NCBI GenBank assembly: GCA_020081605.1
Contig: JAHREC010000049.1
Span: forward strand, 186,001 to 250,000
Direction: 5' to 3'
DNA length: 64,000 bases
Source: Albifimbria verrucaria
Taxonomy: Eukaryota; Ascomycota; Sordariomycetes; Hypocreales; Stachybotryaceae
The translations under genes and the position numbers were made by a program. Positions 1 through 12,225 of the stretch are shown piece after piece; the stretch's first letter is position 1, and every line of letters begins with the position of its first letter. The notes beneath the pieces were generated by a model. It did not search any database. It was given only the letters and a program-made list of their open reading frames with translations, and was not told where the DNA came from.

Positions 1-73
1 TATATAGTGAGTCGAATGTGTTTCCTTTAGATTTGAACTCCCGAAATAAAACTTTATCAGGTCTTCAATATCT

Positions 74-2805
74 TCATTCATCATAGCGAATTTGAAAAGG
101 GACTGTTTCTGATACAAACCAGTCCTTCTTATTGGACCGATCCCCAAATATCCGCAACACTTTAATTACCATCTTATATCGACCGGCTGGTGCATATTCT
201 CCAGTATTCAACTGACCGTTCCATGTGGTAGACCAATAACCCCTCGAAGTCCACATGATTGGAAAACCAGCTGGTTGACCGATAGACTTACTGCAACCAC
301 GACTCGAAGTGGTATTTGTAAGATGTACCAAGTCAGCAGTTATCATTGAAGAACCCCAGTTAGTGTTGATAACCACTTGCAGCATGGGATCCTGAGTGGG
401 ATTGAGAATAACACCAGGCCGAGGAAGAGTATATATATCATTTGGTGAAAGTGGGCCTGCAAATGAATCTCCAATATAGGCAGCATCTTCGTCTATTACG
501 ATGGCGTCATATAAGGAACCTGAGAGGCCTTGGTAAGACAAAGAAAACGATGTGCCATCCGAAGCGTTCAGAGCAATATAACCTGACCATAGTGGAAAAC
601 GAGTGCTGTCGAGTCCTTGGGGAGGCTTCGCAGTAACTTCGATAGCCACCGAAGCACCGGATTTCACTGACACCGTAGCTTTGCTAAAGAGAAGTTCTGC
701 ATGCTCCTTCAGTGACTCAGCCGGATATCGATTAGGTGTAACTCCATCTGCTCGCAAGGAAAAGAAACTGTGTGTAGGAATATGAGAGATATCGTAGACT
801 ATTTCCTTGGCTCCATGATTCGTAATAGTAAAGTTACGTGTCTTGGCGAAATTTGCTGTGTCGTTGAATGATAGATTTGATGGCTCTACAATAGTCGTGC
901 TGTAAGCAGCATCGTGCACTTGTATTAGTCCAGCCCCTTGCTGAACTGGAGGAGCCAAATAATCGGTAAAGCCTATCGTACCATTTTTCACAACCTGGAA
1001 TAGCTGAGTCTTCGCTGTGGCAGACAGTAGTCTTTCAATCAAGCCAGGGTCCACGGTACCTCGAGCCTCTGCAATAAGTGCAAAAGACGCAGCAGCAAAC
1101 GGGCAGGCCATGGATGTGCCCGAGTAAACAGCATAGCCACCCTTACTTAAAGGATGCGTCGACAGGATGTTTCCGCCAGGAGCACCGATTTTAGGCGAGG
1201 CTTCCATCTCATATGATGGGCCCCAACTGGTCAAGACGCTGACAGCACCCTGCGTCTTGTCCCCGGGCAGGGTGAAAATGTATGGCTGTGCTTCTTTCGG
1301 ATTGATGAACTCTGCTGTGATTTTGGAGCCAGCTTGAAGAGCCTTAATCCATGTATGACCAATTTCCTCCGGAACAACGCCGACTGCCGTAATGCCTTCA
1401 ACACCCCAAATATTGAGTATCCTTTGAGTAAGTGCCTCATCATCGAGTGCGATAAAGTACTGACCGCCTTTGGCAGCCACGTTCTCAGCCTGTGTTCGAA
1501 ATTCACAGTCACCACGACTTACAAGGACATAATAGTCGCCTAAGTCAGGAGTGTCATCTGGTAGAGGTTCACACGCATCTGCTGCATCAGTTATGTTATG
1601 ACCCAAGACCCACAGCGGTCGAGCCTCATTGTCGAAAGCGTCAGGATCATCCGCCATATACGGAAACGGAAAGCGGGTGCCATTCTCAATCGTATAATAG
1701 GACTCCAATAGTGTCATTGGTATCACTGTATTCTGGAAAGAGGCAACAGACGTAACACCTTTACCGATAGCTGCGGATTGGGAGTGGAAAAGACCATCAT
1801 AGCCCTCATTTCCAGCGGATAGAGTACAGGGCACACCCTTTCAACAATACGGCTGACGGCAACAGCCCATGGTGCCGAAGACCAGCCATGAGTGCTGCCG
1901 ATAGAAGCCGAAATGATATCGGCGCCTTCCTCGTAGGCTCGATTGAAGGCAGCCATTAGGATATCGTCTGCCGTACCTCCATCACAGCCAAAAACGCGGT
2001 ACATAGCGATAGAGGCACCGGGGCTGCACCTTTGAACCCCAGTTCATTTTCTCGGGCGGAAATAATGCCAGTAACATGGGTGCCATGACCCATGCAGTCC
2101 ATAGGGTCCGAATCAGGAGACGGGGTGTTCAGGCCGGTGTATTGGTCCCCAACAAAATCATGTCCCAATGCCACGAGGCAGTCCTGCCCAAAGCAACCGC
2201 CTAACAAGGGTGCTTGTAATCAACCTGAGGTCATTTTAAGCCAACCTGGACCATAGGCCTTCGCGAGAATGGACTTACACCACTGTCTATTATTGCAATT
2301 TTGATCCTGTTGCCTGTGATCCCTGCTGCGTGCATCTGGTCGACTTGAGTCATAACATGAGTTGAGTAAGGTTCAGCAGTTTTGTTGCCTTGGCTGCGCT
2401 TTGCCAACTGATTGTCAGGCTGAGAGACTATTCGCACTTCTGGCCGGGGTGGCGGAACAACTCTAACGGGCCAAATGTTCTTGACAGAGGGAGGGCGGCG
2501 AATGAAGCGGCTAATTCCTCAGTGCTTTGGTTCACAGGCAATTGGATAGAGACGCCTTTGAAGAGCTCAAAGTCCAGCTCCAGGCGCGTATCGAATTCAC
2601 CCCGGCCTGTTTCCGAAACGTGGCAGCATTCTGAGCAATGATTAGCCTAAGTCATTGAAGTTGGCCGCGTAGCAGATTTTACTTGGTTGTTATCAAACTC
2701 TACGATATAGGCTCCAGGAATTGTCCCAGCGTCGGTGTGGGACTGGGCTCTGACAGCCCTGGAGCCAGCCACGAGAAATGATAAAATAGTCGTTGCGCGC
2801 ACCAT
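74..2805 (-). CDS. Subtilisin-like serine protease (S8), secreted, frame-broken
   Basis: Secreted S8 endopeptidase of the large fungal type with a protease-associated (PA) insert. The chosen ATG at 2805 is followed by a hydrophobic leader (ILSFLVAGS) and an I9-like propeptide (GAYIVEFDNN). All three catalytic blocks are visible: Asp in IAIIDSGV (about 2290), His in GHGTHVTGI (about 2080) and Ser in GTSMACP (about 1115). The oxyanion Asn sits in SAGNEG (about 1810), with a PA-like segment at about 1380-1560 and a C-terminal Fn3-like region. Two introns are supported: 2631..2682 and 2225..2278. The frame breaks five times, near 2600-2603, 2488, 2206, 2020-2023 and 1836-1838. Each fits one missing base, after which the family sequence resumes. 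No in-frame stop or lost catalytic residue is seen, so this is either a young pseudogene or an artefact of base calling. The C-terminal 586 codons are open. Expected length is about 880 aa. Confidence 0.9.
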
Positions 2806-5203
2806 GATGTCTCGTGAATGGAAAACATCGAAGAAGCCTGAAGATGGCCAGGAGCAATGAGGCCGTTATATAACAAAATGTCATCAGAACTTGTACGAAT
2901 TGGTTTCTGCAGGGATGTGGGGAGGATTTCTATGCATTGCATAAGACTTGGCAAACATATACGAGCGGTGCTATACGAGGTCTTATCCTGGCCTGGACTA
3001 AACATTTCTACGTACGGAAGTCTTACCATTTAAACAACGACTGATGGGAATGATATTGACTCGCTTAGGCTAACTAACTATAGGCTATCAAACACACCAT
3101 ATAGAGTGTCTATAAGGTCTTTTATATTGCAGTTGAACCTAGCTCAAGAACATTATAGGCTAGACAAAAATTGTCCAGTAACGTATTGGAAGAATTTATG
3201 AGATATTTGAGATTTTGTTGGGGCTAAAATCCTTAACGTACTGACACTACTGAGACGCTCGTAGCATGATGAATTCAATATTAAATGGTCAGACTTAGAG
3301 GCCCAAGAGAAGTTATTGATTGATCCAAAGAAACGTGAAGCCGGTGCCCTTATGTAAAGATTGAATGATATTCTGTCTGATGAAAGCTCTAGGGTAAGTC
3401 TAAATCAAAGTGGGGCACTAATTCTATCTATATTCAATACCTTTGCAGCGACACAGCTCGTCATGGCGGTGGTGTGGTTAAATGCGCTTCATTCACAGCA
3501 TGCATCCATTTCAATTGTGTAGAGGAAATGAATGCAATCCCACGATAAATATTTAACCACAAAACATGATCCGTGTTTCATTGTGCCGTGTTGGAGTTCA
3601 AGACAAACCCAAGGGCAAAGATACCGCCCGATAGTAGTACAATAACACTTAACTTAACTCTGTGCAAGATAAGATAATCGAGGATCTATGGCATCTGACT
3701 GTGCCATCTTGGGTGCATTTTCTCAAAGTCATGACTGCTTAAGCTACTGCTTAAGATCAACACTTCAAGATCGTGAATGACGTCTTCTCCTAATGCGGGC
3801 GGCAACTTTTGTATATAAGCTTTTGCTACGTATGCTTGATATGCCGGCGATTGAAGGACGGGTCATAAGGGCAATAAATATGATTAGCAGCTTGATAAAT
3901 GCAAAAGGTGTTAATCTCTTACCTCGCAGTAAAGGCGTCAGAGACAGCCATTGGGTAGTACCAACTATGCCAAAAAGAAAAGATTCAGCAATAGCGGCTA
4001 GTCCAGCTGAGTTCCCTTGAAAGTCCAACTATATGGACATGGTATCTAGGTCCTTAAAAGGCATCCTTACTAAGGCTTGAGGCCCTGCTCCGTTGTAAGA
4101 TGCAAAATGAAATTCGTACTCTTGTTGCTTCATGTATTGCTTATTTCTTTGGTGATACCGTAGCATTTATGCCTTCTAAATTCTTTCTCATCTGTCTCAG
4201 TAAAAGCGGTACATAGAGATTGGCTTTTTATATTCATTGCTAATACGTATCTGCTTGAGGCCGTTCAGGTGCAGACCAGGTAACAAACGCAGCAATTCAT
4301 CAATTAGAACCATACAGAAACTAGATACAATGAAGGCCCAGCAAAGGCCGGAAATGAGGGTATCAGAATTGAGCATCGCTGTATTAAGCTATCTTACTAG
4401 TAACCTACACTAGGGGCTAAGAAGTTATTCAACGTATTGACACGTTGCGAGGCTTTCACTTAGTCTGCACCTTGCCGGCCTGGGGAGATAGATATTAAAC
4501 TGTTTACATCCCATGATTTCTAAGAGATCTTCAATAGCGTAAGAGATATTGTAAATTTGTTATTGATCTATACGTATTGAACGCATTTATCGCGAGCGGG
4601 AATATAGATTCTACGCAATATTCAAGTCAGGGACCTTTCTTCAGGCGGGCTCTATCGATTCTCACTCCAAATCATGGCTTAAACATCTTATACCAATCTA
4701 GGTTAGATCAGGAATTACCCGATTCAAAAAGAAACGGATTACATCGTGCTTAGAGTCTTCCTCAAAAGCGTCTTGGTTTGGAGAGCTGTCCGAACTATGA
4801 GATGAACAAACACAGAGCGATCGATTATTGGATGCTTGCATTTATTAATTGCCAGTAGCAATCAAAAACAATATTTAACTTTATTTTTCAATTTTCAAAA
4901 AATTACGAATTAACGAGTGTCGCCTATGCAGAATGTCTGAAGCAGCATCTCAGTTGATGTTTGCAATGTGACCCCAGCATCATATCTAACGATGCCATGC
5001 GTTATTTTGCGGGTTACTGCAATTTACATGAAGTAAACGCCTACAACCCTAGCGTAACGACATTACAGAATTAAACCTCTAATTCTGCAAAAATAGTAGC
5101 ATTACCTTCTAAGCCTCTCCCAAGTGGTCGCAATGGCATTTTTCCAGTTCCTTCAGAGGAACCCCAAGGACAGTTTGCCGAACGAAGAAGTCTAAGATAT
5201 GAA
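2806..5203. other. Gene-poor AT-rich stretch
   Basis: About 2.4 kb with no recognisable gene. Short open frames on both strands around 3765-4028 overlap each other and match no family I know. The stretch is AT-rich with many stops in all frames. It presumably holds the promoter of the protease at its left edge, but no confident motif was seen. Confidence 0.6.
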
Positions 5204-5518
5204 TTAGAAAACGGGAGGTAGCTTTATGGGCAGTTGAAATAAACCTATAGTGCCCCTATTTCTAATTGTAGTTGTATTCAGGCTCGTATCATTTGTGAAA
5301 TAGGTCGTTGTGTTGGTCGCCCAAATGTACCAATAATCCCAGTAGCCGATTACACCAGGGTTATGTGAGTGTTCAACATAGGTAAACTGGTTCCGATCGC
5401 CTTGAGCCCCAAAGTTTGCTTCAACCGTCACATACCATGAACCGTAATCAGTGGGCTGAGCGGTTATGGTATTAAGGCTTGCAGAGAGAAGCAATACCTG
5501 AGTAAGGGAAGGAATCAT
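5204..5518 (-). CDS. Small secreted hypothetical protein
   Basis: Begins at ATG 5518 with a clear signal peptide (MIPSLTQVLLLSASLNTITA) followed by a Tyr/Trp/Asn-rich mature part (GSWYVTVEANFG, GYWDYWYIWATN). The annotated stop gives 104 aa. Downstream on the same strand, to about 5070, another frame holds a Gly/Lys-rich stretch (GTGKMPLRPLGRG) that resembles the C-terminal half of a known style of fungal small secreted protein. The gene may therefore continue through an intron or a one-base break. No cysteines are visible in the first part. Function unknown; extracellular location inferred from the leader. Confidence 0.6.
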   Translation of the reverse strand: MIPSLTQVLLLSASLNTITAQPTDYGSWYVTVEANFGAQGDRNQFTYVEHSHNPGVIGYWDYWYIWATNTTTYFTNDTSLNTTTIRNRGTIGLFQLPIKLPPVF

Positions 5519-7497
5519 TGTGGAATAATTTGATCAAGGTCCAGAAAATCTACGAGAGTTTGTTAGCAGTTTCTGATTCTAAGATTTCATTCAGTTACAT
5601 ATATATATACACGTTCTAGAAAAGGGCATGAGGAATACTTGGCATCCGCCTGTGCACGATGATTAGCAATGGTACGTTTCATTTTTTCAGCTCGGGGAAG
5701 ATCGTAGCCTACTTGAAGTCAATATTGTTCCACTGCAGCTCCCCGTTTAATATCGGCCTGACGAGTTGCGAATCGGATTCATCGGTTAAACGCCTGCCTC
5801 GCACCTTTATTGAAAACCGCATAAGCTTGCAGTTTGACCGAAATGCGACGAAAAGAAACGAACAAATAGAAACGGTTTAAACAAATGGCGAGCACGTTAC
5901 GACATAGCAGATGTAACTTCAAAAGCAGCCACTGGATGGCGTAAGGTCAGCTTCGTTGTCTAAAGCCTAGTGGTAAATATAGCACGCGGCACACAATAGC
6001 GCCACCTCGCGAATGGAGAGCAAGATGGGGTTTTCTTTTCTTTTGGGGCGGGTGAGGGGCAATTTGTACTTCCGTCAGCCTTGGTGGCCATTGAACTGCC
6101 TGAGTTGTTTGCCATCGGGTGAAATACAGTCGGCCAGCTTGCTCAATGGACCCCAGTGTGAGATTAACGCACTGGATAAAAAGAAGTTGTGCTGCAACCC
6201 ACTCAGTCACCACCTTCCCATAAGGGCAGAGATTGATGATGTGATGTGGACGCGCCAAGAGGCATCGAACCTACTTGTGTATTTGTAGTCTCCAGGTATA
6301 GGCCTGGGTCGTGTCCGATTGGTAGTCATGGTTGGGAGCCATGTTTTTGGGAGCCGCTGCAAAATAAGGTAACCATCACCGACAGTTAATGTCCAGTACT
6401 CGCAAGAGCAAAGTATTCACATGAATACCGTACCAGCGTATTATGTTGAGTCTGTGTTATTGACTCCACAATCATGCTGCATAGTTTTCAGTTTGCAGCA
6501 TTTTTTTCTATAAATGACGGGCCTCAACAACGCGGTCAGGGACGGGAACCTGGAAGCTGTGGCAAAAACATTACACTTTGACACCAGCTTCTGGTTTCAG
6601 TACAAACTCGGTCTGATACCTCCCTGTAGAGAGAGTGAGACCTTATCGTCAGGCTCCTAGGCAAGAAGCAGGAAGTAGAATGTGACACTCAGGATGATCA
6701 AGTTCAAACGCCGCTATTATGGATAGCAGGCAGAGGGAGCGACAAACTTCCACTATAGGAATAGATGTTCTATTAACACCTGTCATACTGGTTTGCCTTG
6801 AGTCTTCATATGAACAGTTGGTGGGAGTACCGTGATTTAGTACTTCATGGAGGATTACCTGTCATTTCGAGGTTCCAAGAATGATGAGAGATATCTTGAG
6901 AACTATGAGTAGTGTTGATGTGTTGACCTGACGCAAGCCCTGGCCGATGCACCCCGAAGACAATTGGTTATCGCCCAGGCTCTGTGTGCGGGGCAGCCTC
7001 TGTATCAGGTTCTCGCGATACTGAGCAGTTGCTGACGATAGTTATCCTCCTTCTTGTCAGCCAGCAACGGCGGAAGCAGCAGCATAGGCAGTTTCGATGC
7101 TTAGTTAGTTTCAGCAATCTGTATTATCATGGCTGCCCGTGGGTAGTTTCCTAGGCTTTTGACGGGTAAGTCGGTCGACTTCCTACCCTGAGCAGGTTGA
7201 GTCAGATTGGTACGAACTTTCAACTGACAGACTGAAAGGTAATCCCTGAATCAACATTAATGCTTGAATATATATAAGCCTCGTTCTTTGAAGCCGACTA
7301 TCGTAATTTAGCATCAACCAATCGATTCTGCTGAAACAAAGACGTATAGACCACATCGACTAGCCTTACGAATCTACGTCAGCTGACTCATATCAGAAAA
7401 ACCTGTATTACTGACAGCCTGATGATGAGTTCATCCTTGCACAGCACATGTTCATTTATTTTGCAATTTACTCTGATTCCCAGGCTAACATTGAACG
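5519..7497. other. Intergenic region without a recognised gene
   Basis: About 2 kb. Two overlapping opposite-strand frames (5947-6288) show no protein-like composition. A TATA-like box at 7269-7277 lies upstream of the next gene. Nothing else is supported. Confidence 0.55.
7269..7277 (+). promoter_or_regulatory. TATA-like box upstream of LRR/F-box-like gene
   Basis: The run TATATATAA lies about 220 bp before the first ATG of the downstream gene. Its distance suggests a long leader or an unrecognised first exon. Confidence 0.4.
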
Positions 7498-8868
7498 ATG
7501 GAACAAGAATCGTCTAAAATTTCAACAATTCCTCGGTTTCTTGTGGACGCTCAACATCCATGGATAATTGCAAATCGACAAGCTCTCGAACATCTACCTA
7601 ATGTTGAGGCCTTCCTCTTCTCGCCACCAGGAACCAAGAAACATCTCCTAGAGCCCCGCTCCTCAAGTATCGTTCACGGGGACTAAGGCGACAGCCCGAG
7701 ATGAAAGATACACAGGAACGGCACGGGATGTCGAATTGACAATACCGCCAGATCTGTTTGACAGCTTGAACATCAACAACAATCGCTCCTCCGTCGCTCA
7801 AGCCGGCTGGCCAAACGCCCGAGACCGTTTGTGCGAGATGAAAGCTTGCCCACCTGCTGTGCTGGCGCGTGTCCGCACCTTGCATGTTGAGGTACGGGTT
7901 TATAGAGGGCAGCATGATGACGAGCGCCTGAAAGCAGAAGAGTGGCAACAAGGTCCAACAGATGAACTTCTTGACCTCTTCACCTCCGTTATAGCTGCAA
8001 TGACGGCACTGGAGAAGCTGACATGGAAAATCCCGCTCGATTTTGCACAAAGTTTCAAGCAAGGATTCGCCGTGCGGGGGCTGAAGAATTTATCAGTCAA
8101 GGCGTTGGAACCGGCCCCTTCTGTGAATACATGATTGATGTGTGCCCAAACATTGAGACCTTGGAGGCAGTAGCACCAATTTCATGGACAGGCCAAAAGG
8201 GCGAGGAGAAGCATGGCGCTTTGCTTGTGGAGGCCGCAGCCGCCACACCCAATGTAAAAGTTCTTTCATTGGCAGCTGCCTTGACTCCTGCCTTCGTCTC
8301 AGGTGTGTTGAATCCCATGTACCAACTTATCAAACACAACTTACAAGAATCTCAGCTATTTTAAAGTCTATGCCCGGGCTTGTCACTTTGAAGCTATCTG
8401 GCCGTATACCGGGACCACGAAGAGACCCGGAAACAGGGAAAGACTCCGAATGAAAATAGGAGAAGGATTCCACGTGAGGATACTTCAATTTATGACATTG
8501 AAGATGCAAACTAATATGAATAGCAAATTTTGTCCATCTTGGCGCAGTTTGCTCACCTCGAGCAGCTTACCCTCCCCGCTGCCGCATATCTCGGATACGG
8601 TGGGGACGAATACAAATGTGGCAATCCACTCGTCGGAGGGCCTCATGCAGCCCAAATGAATTACAATATCTTACGAAAGGAGTATGAAGATACGGAGAAG
8701 GTTGCGGCGCTTGTTGTGCAAGTTCTGCCTCGGCTGAAACATCTCACGATCGATGGACGGGAAGCAACAATTACGCACGATGAAAAGGGAAGGGTAAGTG
8801 CGTCTTGGCAGTGGAGCGGGCGTTTAGACGAGTACCTTGAAGGAATAATGATGCGTCGTAAAGCGTGA
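7498..8868 (+). CDS. LRR-like (F-box-superfamily style) protein, frame-broken
   Basis: Successive open frames on the plus strand together read as one protein of leucine-rich-repeat character: GLKNLSVKAL, PNIETLEAV, PNVKVLSLAAA, MPGLVTLKLSG, HLEQLTLPAAA and PRLKHLTIDG. The frame changes near 7680, 8100, 8340 and 8450-8530, by breaks or small introns that I cannot tell apart everywhere. No F-box helix is visible at the N-terminus, which may be missing or lie in an unrecognised upstream exon. The last frame closes at 8868 after SGRLDEYLEGIMMRRK. Fungal LRR proteins of this sort are usually substrate adaptors, but no function can be read here. The gene could be a decayed copy. Confidence 0.6.
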
Positions 8869-9157
8869 GATATGAGATTGACTTGGAGTCGACTTGAAAA
8901 TGGAAAGTTTTTGTTGAAGAGAAGTTCCACCCAGTCTACAGTGGTCACTCCAAGACAGAGACGATCGTGACTTGTGTCGCTCTGATCGTATTTTCGACAT
9001 TGAACAGAACAATCCCGCCTAAAAGTGACTCATGAATTATCTCTTTTACTTTGTAGTCCTTCATTCTTCAGAAGTAAACAGCAGCCATAAACTTGTACTC
9101 CGTTCTATGGCTAGCTCAAACAGCAGCGAATCTCAAAGTGACACGAATGAACTTTGT

Positions 9158-11332
9158 TTAAGGCCAAAAACCATGGCCGCTTTCGAACAATATTCTACTC
9201 CCTTCGAATCCAGCCTTCCAAGGGTTGACACACTCGCTGGCGAGGTTCCCAAAGGTAGAGCGACTTACAGGGTTGAAGTGGTATTCAACACATCCAACCT
9301 CGACCATACCCCCACGCCCCTTGTTGCTGGTGCATCCATCAAATGCCATTCGCATGGCTTCTTTACAGGAAAAGTCGGAGATGGGCTGCCCAAGATTTCG
9401 ATTTGTGGCGTCAGCGTCATGGCAGTTCTCCTTCCATAAAACCTTCCAATACCATCCAATATCCTTATAAAAGTCTTTGCTAGAGTCCTCAATACCGCCC
9501 CAGGAGTGGTACATGGAGTAATCAGCGTGATCATCGCAGAATGTGTCGCTCTTATCGTGCGCAATCCAAGGCTGGGCATCAAACACGAGGCACTTGTCAA
9601 GAGCCTTTGTTTTGTAGCATTTAGCGGGACCGCTGGGCTTCGTTGCTGTGACGTCGTCATCTGAGGGATCGGGGGTGCATCTATGCTATATCCCCAAGTG
9701 CCACATCCGGCATCCATGGAGCCCTTGTTCCTCATGCCGTCACCATAGGCACCGCCGCGGCCACACTCTCGGGTGAGCCTGCGGTAGGCGTCTTGGCAAT
9801 CGATGCGACAATTCCCCGCGTTTTCGGCAGCATTCCAAGAGAAAGTGAACTCGTACCCTTCATAGGAGTTCGGGCTGGCCGGTGGCCTTCTCTTACGCAG
9901 GTCAGCCGTCTCCTCGCCTAGGAGCCACCCAACGCTCTCTACGCCTAGGCCACTATTGAGCAGCCCACGACCTGAAATATCCCTACCCTCCAGATCATGG
10001 TTGGTCAGAACTTTACTGAACTCGTCGTTTTTATTGTCCTTGGCCGCGTCGCAAAACACGTCGACCAAAGCGTCTACGAAGTTTGAGCGGACGGCACTGT
10101 CGTCCCCTTCGCACTTAGGAGACGCAAGAGGATTCCACGGTGGCGATGCATCATCCATGCCACTGGATAAAGTAATATTCTGCTTATGTTAGTACCTGCA
10201 GAATGTCATCGTTCTCTGCAGGGAGGCACTTACGTATTGAATGCAGTTTCCGTCTCCCGAGGCCCCATGCGTTGTCCCAGAGTTAGGATCACACGAAGTC
10301 ATTACCTTGCTGAATGTGTTGACGCACTCCTTCTGGGAAATAGACACTTCTTTCCCGCAGTCGAATGGTGATTCATACCAATAGTTTGCCGAGAGCCAGA
10401 CTGTGCCATTGTCAACCCACCATATCCTTCCAGCTTTTATCGTGTTTACTCACAGGAGTGATAATCGTAAGTCCATCGCTTGTACTCAGTATCTACGCCG
10501 TCCGGAGCCTTGGCGAGCTTCTTGCCGTCCATCTTGTCGCACCAATCCTCAAAAGAGGAGGTGACATCGGGTTCGCCGTCATTCTTTCTCTGAGGTGCGC
10601 CAAGCTCGGATTTTTGGCATTCTGGATCAGGAATACCTTCATTTGCGGTAATGCCTAGTCTCTTGAACATGTCCAATAACCAACTAGCATCATATGGGTC
10701 GTTGTCCCCGCTTTGAGGTTGGAGATGGCTCCGTCCGAAACTGGGAGCGCTGTAATCTCCGCCTCTGGGGTTGGTTCAGGAGATTGTGTTGTGGTGCCAT
10801 CCACAAATGTGATCTCACACCCGGTTGGAAGCTGAGTGCAGGAATCTGTCTCAACACTAAAAAATTAGTCAATTTCAAGGCGTTTACACATATTTTCAGT
10901 ATAATCTTCACTTACCTTGTCCATGAGCTCGAAGTCGATGTGTAGGAGATGGTGATGGAGCAACCCGTCATCGAGAAGCTGGTGCACGCTTCATCGTTCT
11001 CTCCATCAGGGACATCTGGAATAGTCTCTATGGGGGCTCCGGGGAATAGGAGGGACCGGTGGTACCGGAGCCCAGATTATCCCTAATGGAAGGATGATTA
11101 TGGTCTGGTTGAATTGATTAGTCGTAGTGACTGTCTGAGTGACATTGGTGTATCGAGCGTCTTGGGACGGCATGAAGGTGACCACAGGGTGATCTCCAGT
11201 GGTTGCCGTTACAATGAGCTTAGTAGCAGAAGGTGTTGCTGTGATTATTGGGCCATTGTCTTGAGGAGCAGATACTGCAATTCCTGCCAGCAACACCCAG
11301 ACAACCAGGACATTTCGTCGATCTAGCAGCAT
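9158..11332 (-). CDS. Large secreted cysteine-rich protein (killer-toxin-like-chitinase companion type)
   Basis: Starts at ATG 11332 with signal peptide MLLDRRNVLVVWVLLAGIAV, then a Thr/Pro-rich linker and a long cysteine-rich body. Introns at 10857..10915, 10401..10453 and 10163..10233 have good splice sites and keep phase. Recognisable stretches are GTTHGASGDGNCIQY at the third exon end, DISGRGLLNSGLGVESVGW and GYEFTFSWNA in the last exon, and SWGGIEDSSKDFY near the C-terminus. From memory such sequences occur beside subgroup-C (killer-toxin-like) GH18 chitinases in fungi, but no chitinase is in this window. Frame breaks fit homopolymer length changes at 11041-11044, 10707-10710 and 9671-9675. 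Total about 650 aa. It is divergent from the metalloprotease gene. Biochemical role unknown. Confidence 0.75.
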
Positions 11333-12225
11333 AATGCGCTGAAGAATTGCCAAAGTGAATTACAGACAAAAACTTTACTTGTCAGAGACTTCCTACACTT
11401 CTGCTGTTGTTCTTTGCTTCTACCCTCTAGACCTTGTATCGCCCACTATATCTATAAAAGATCGCTTCAAACAAAGCTAGCTCGGATACAGAAAAACGAC
11501 CAAGAGGATTTATCTTACACGCCAGCAGCATCTAGTTAGGATGCCTGCTGTCGATAAATCGAGCACTTCGGAGGAATTGCCTGAATGGATGTAATCTAGT
11601 GTCGATCAAGATGACCGACCGGGAGCCAAGGAAACTGGATTGCTCGCATCACACGCGGGGCAATCTGACCACCCACTCCTTGTATCGTGATACACAGGAT
11701 GGCGCTTAGGAAAGCCCGCATCTTTGTTTTTGCGGAATAGTTGGGAGTTATCAGCCTTACGCAAAGGTTCCATAGCCGCATCCACACCGACAATTGACTC
11801 ACGGGATTAGATCAGGCAAGCAATCAGGATTTTTACCAATTGCACCAAAAATCCTGATTTCGTTTTCGAAACGGTCTCGCAAGAAAGACCATATGACACG
11901 ATGGCCTTGATCGAGATCCATTTGTAGCTCACGTCATCTGCCGAAGGAATAGTTGCATGGATTCGCAACGTCAGCTTTGAGCCGCTTCCTAGCCTATGAC
12001 TAGACGGAAAGGATAACGGTGATTAGAACAGAGACTTGTTCGACGCCCTGATAGCGTTTGACCGAGACCAACAGCCTGCGACGACGCGAATATTCCCTTG
12101 CTCCGTGGCCCAGGAACTTCTCCTGTATATAGGATTTCCATAGTGTACTTCCTTGTAACTTTTGGGACATTGACACTCTGCCCTTCCAATTTTTCGAATT
12201 ATTCCCATACACTATTTGCTGCGTC
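11333..12225. other. Divergent promoter region between two secreted-protein genes
   Basis: About 890 bp separating oppositely transcribed genes. A TATAAAAG run near 11453-11460 is oriented plus, far from the plus-strand start. No gene is seen. Shared regulation of the two neighbours is possible but only inferred. Confidence 0.5.

Noticed and set aside
3765..4028. Overlapping 75-87 codon frames on both strands, one with a hydrophobic stretch
   Set aside because: No start context, family motif or splice support; the frames overlap antisense in AT-rich DNA.
5947..6288. Two long overlapping antisense frames
   Set aside because: Mutual shadows with no protein-like motif.
6250..6330. tRNA-like T-arm word (GGTTCGATGCC on the minus strand)
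   Set aside because: The flanking bases do not form a T stem, and no acceptor or anticodon arm could be folded around it.
8097..8948. Minus-strand frames opposite the LRR-like gene
   Set aside because: Antisense shadows; the plus strand carries the leucine-repeat pattern.
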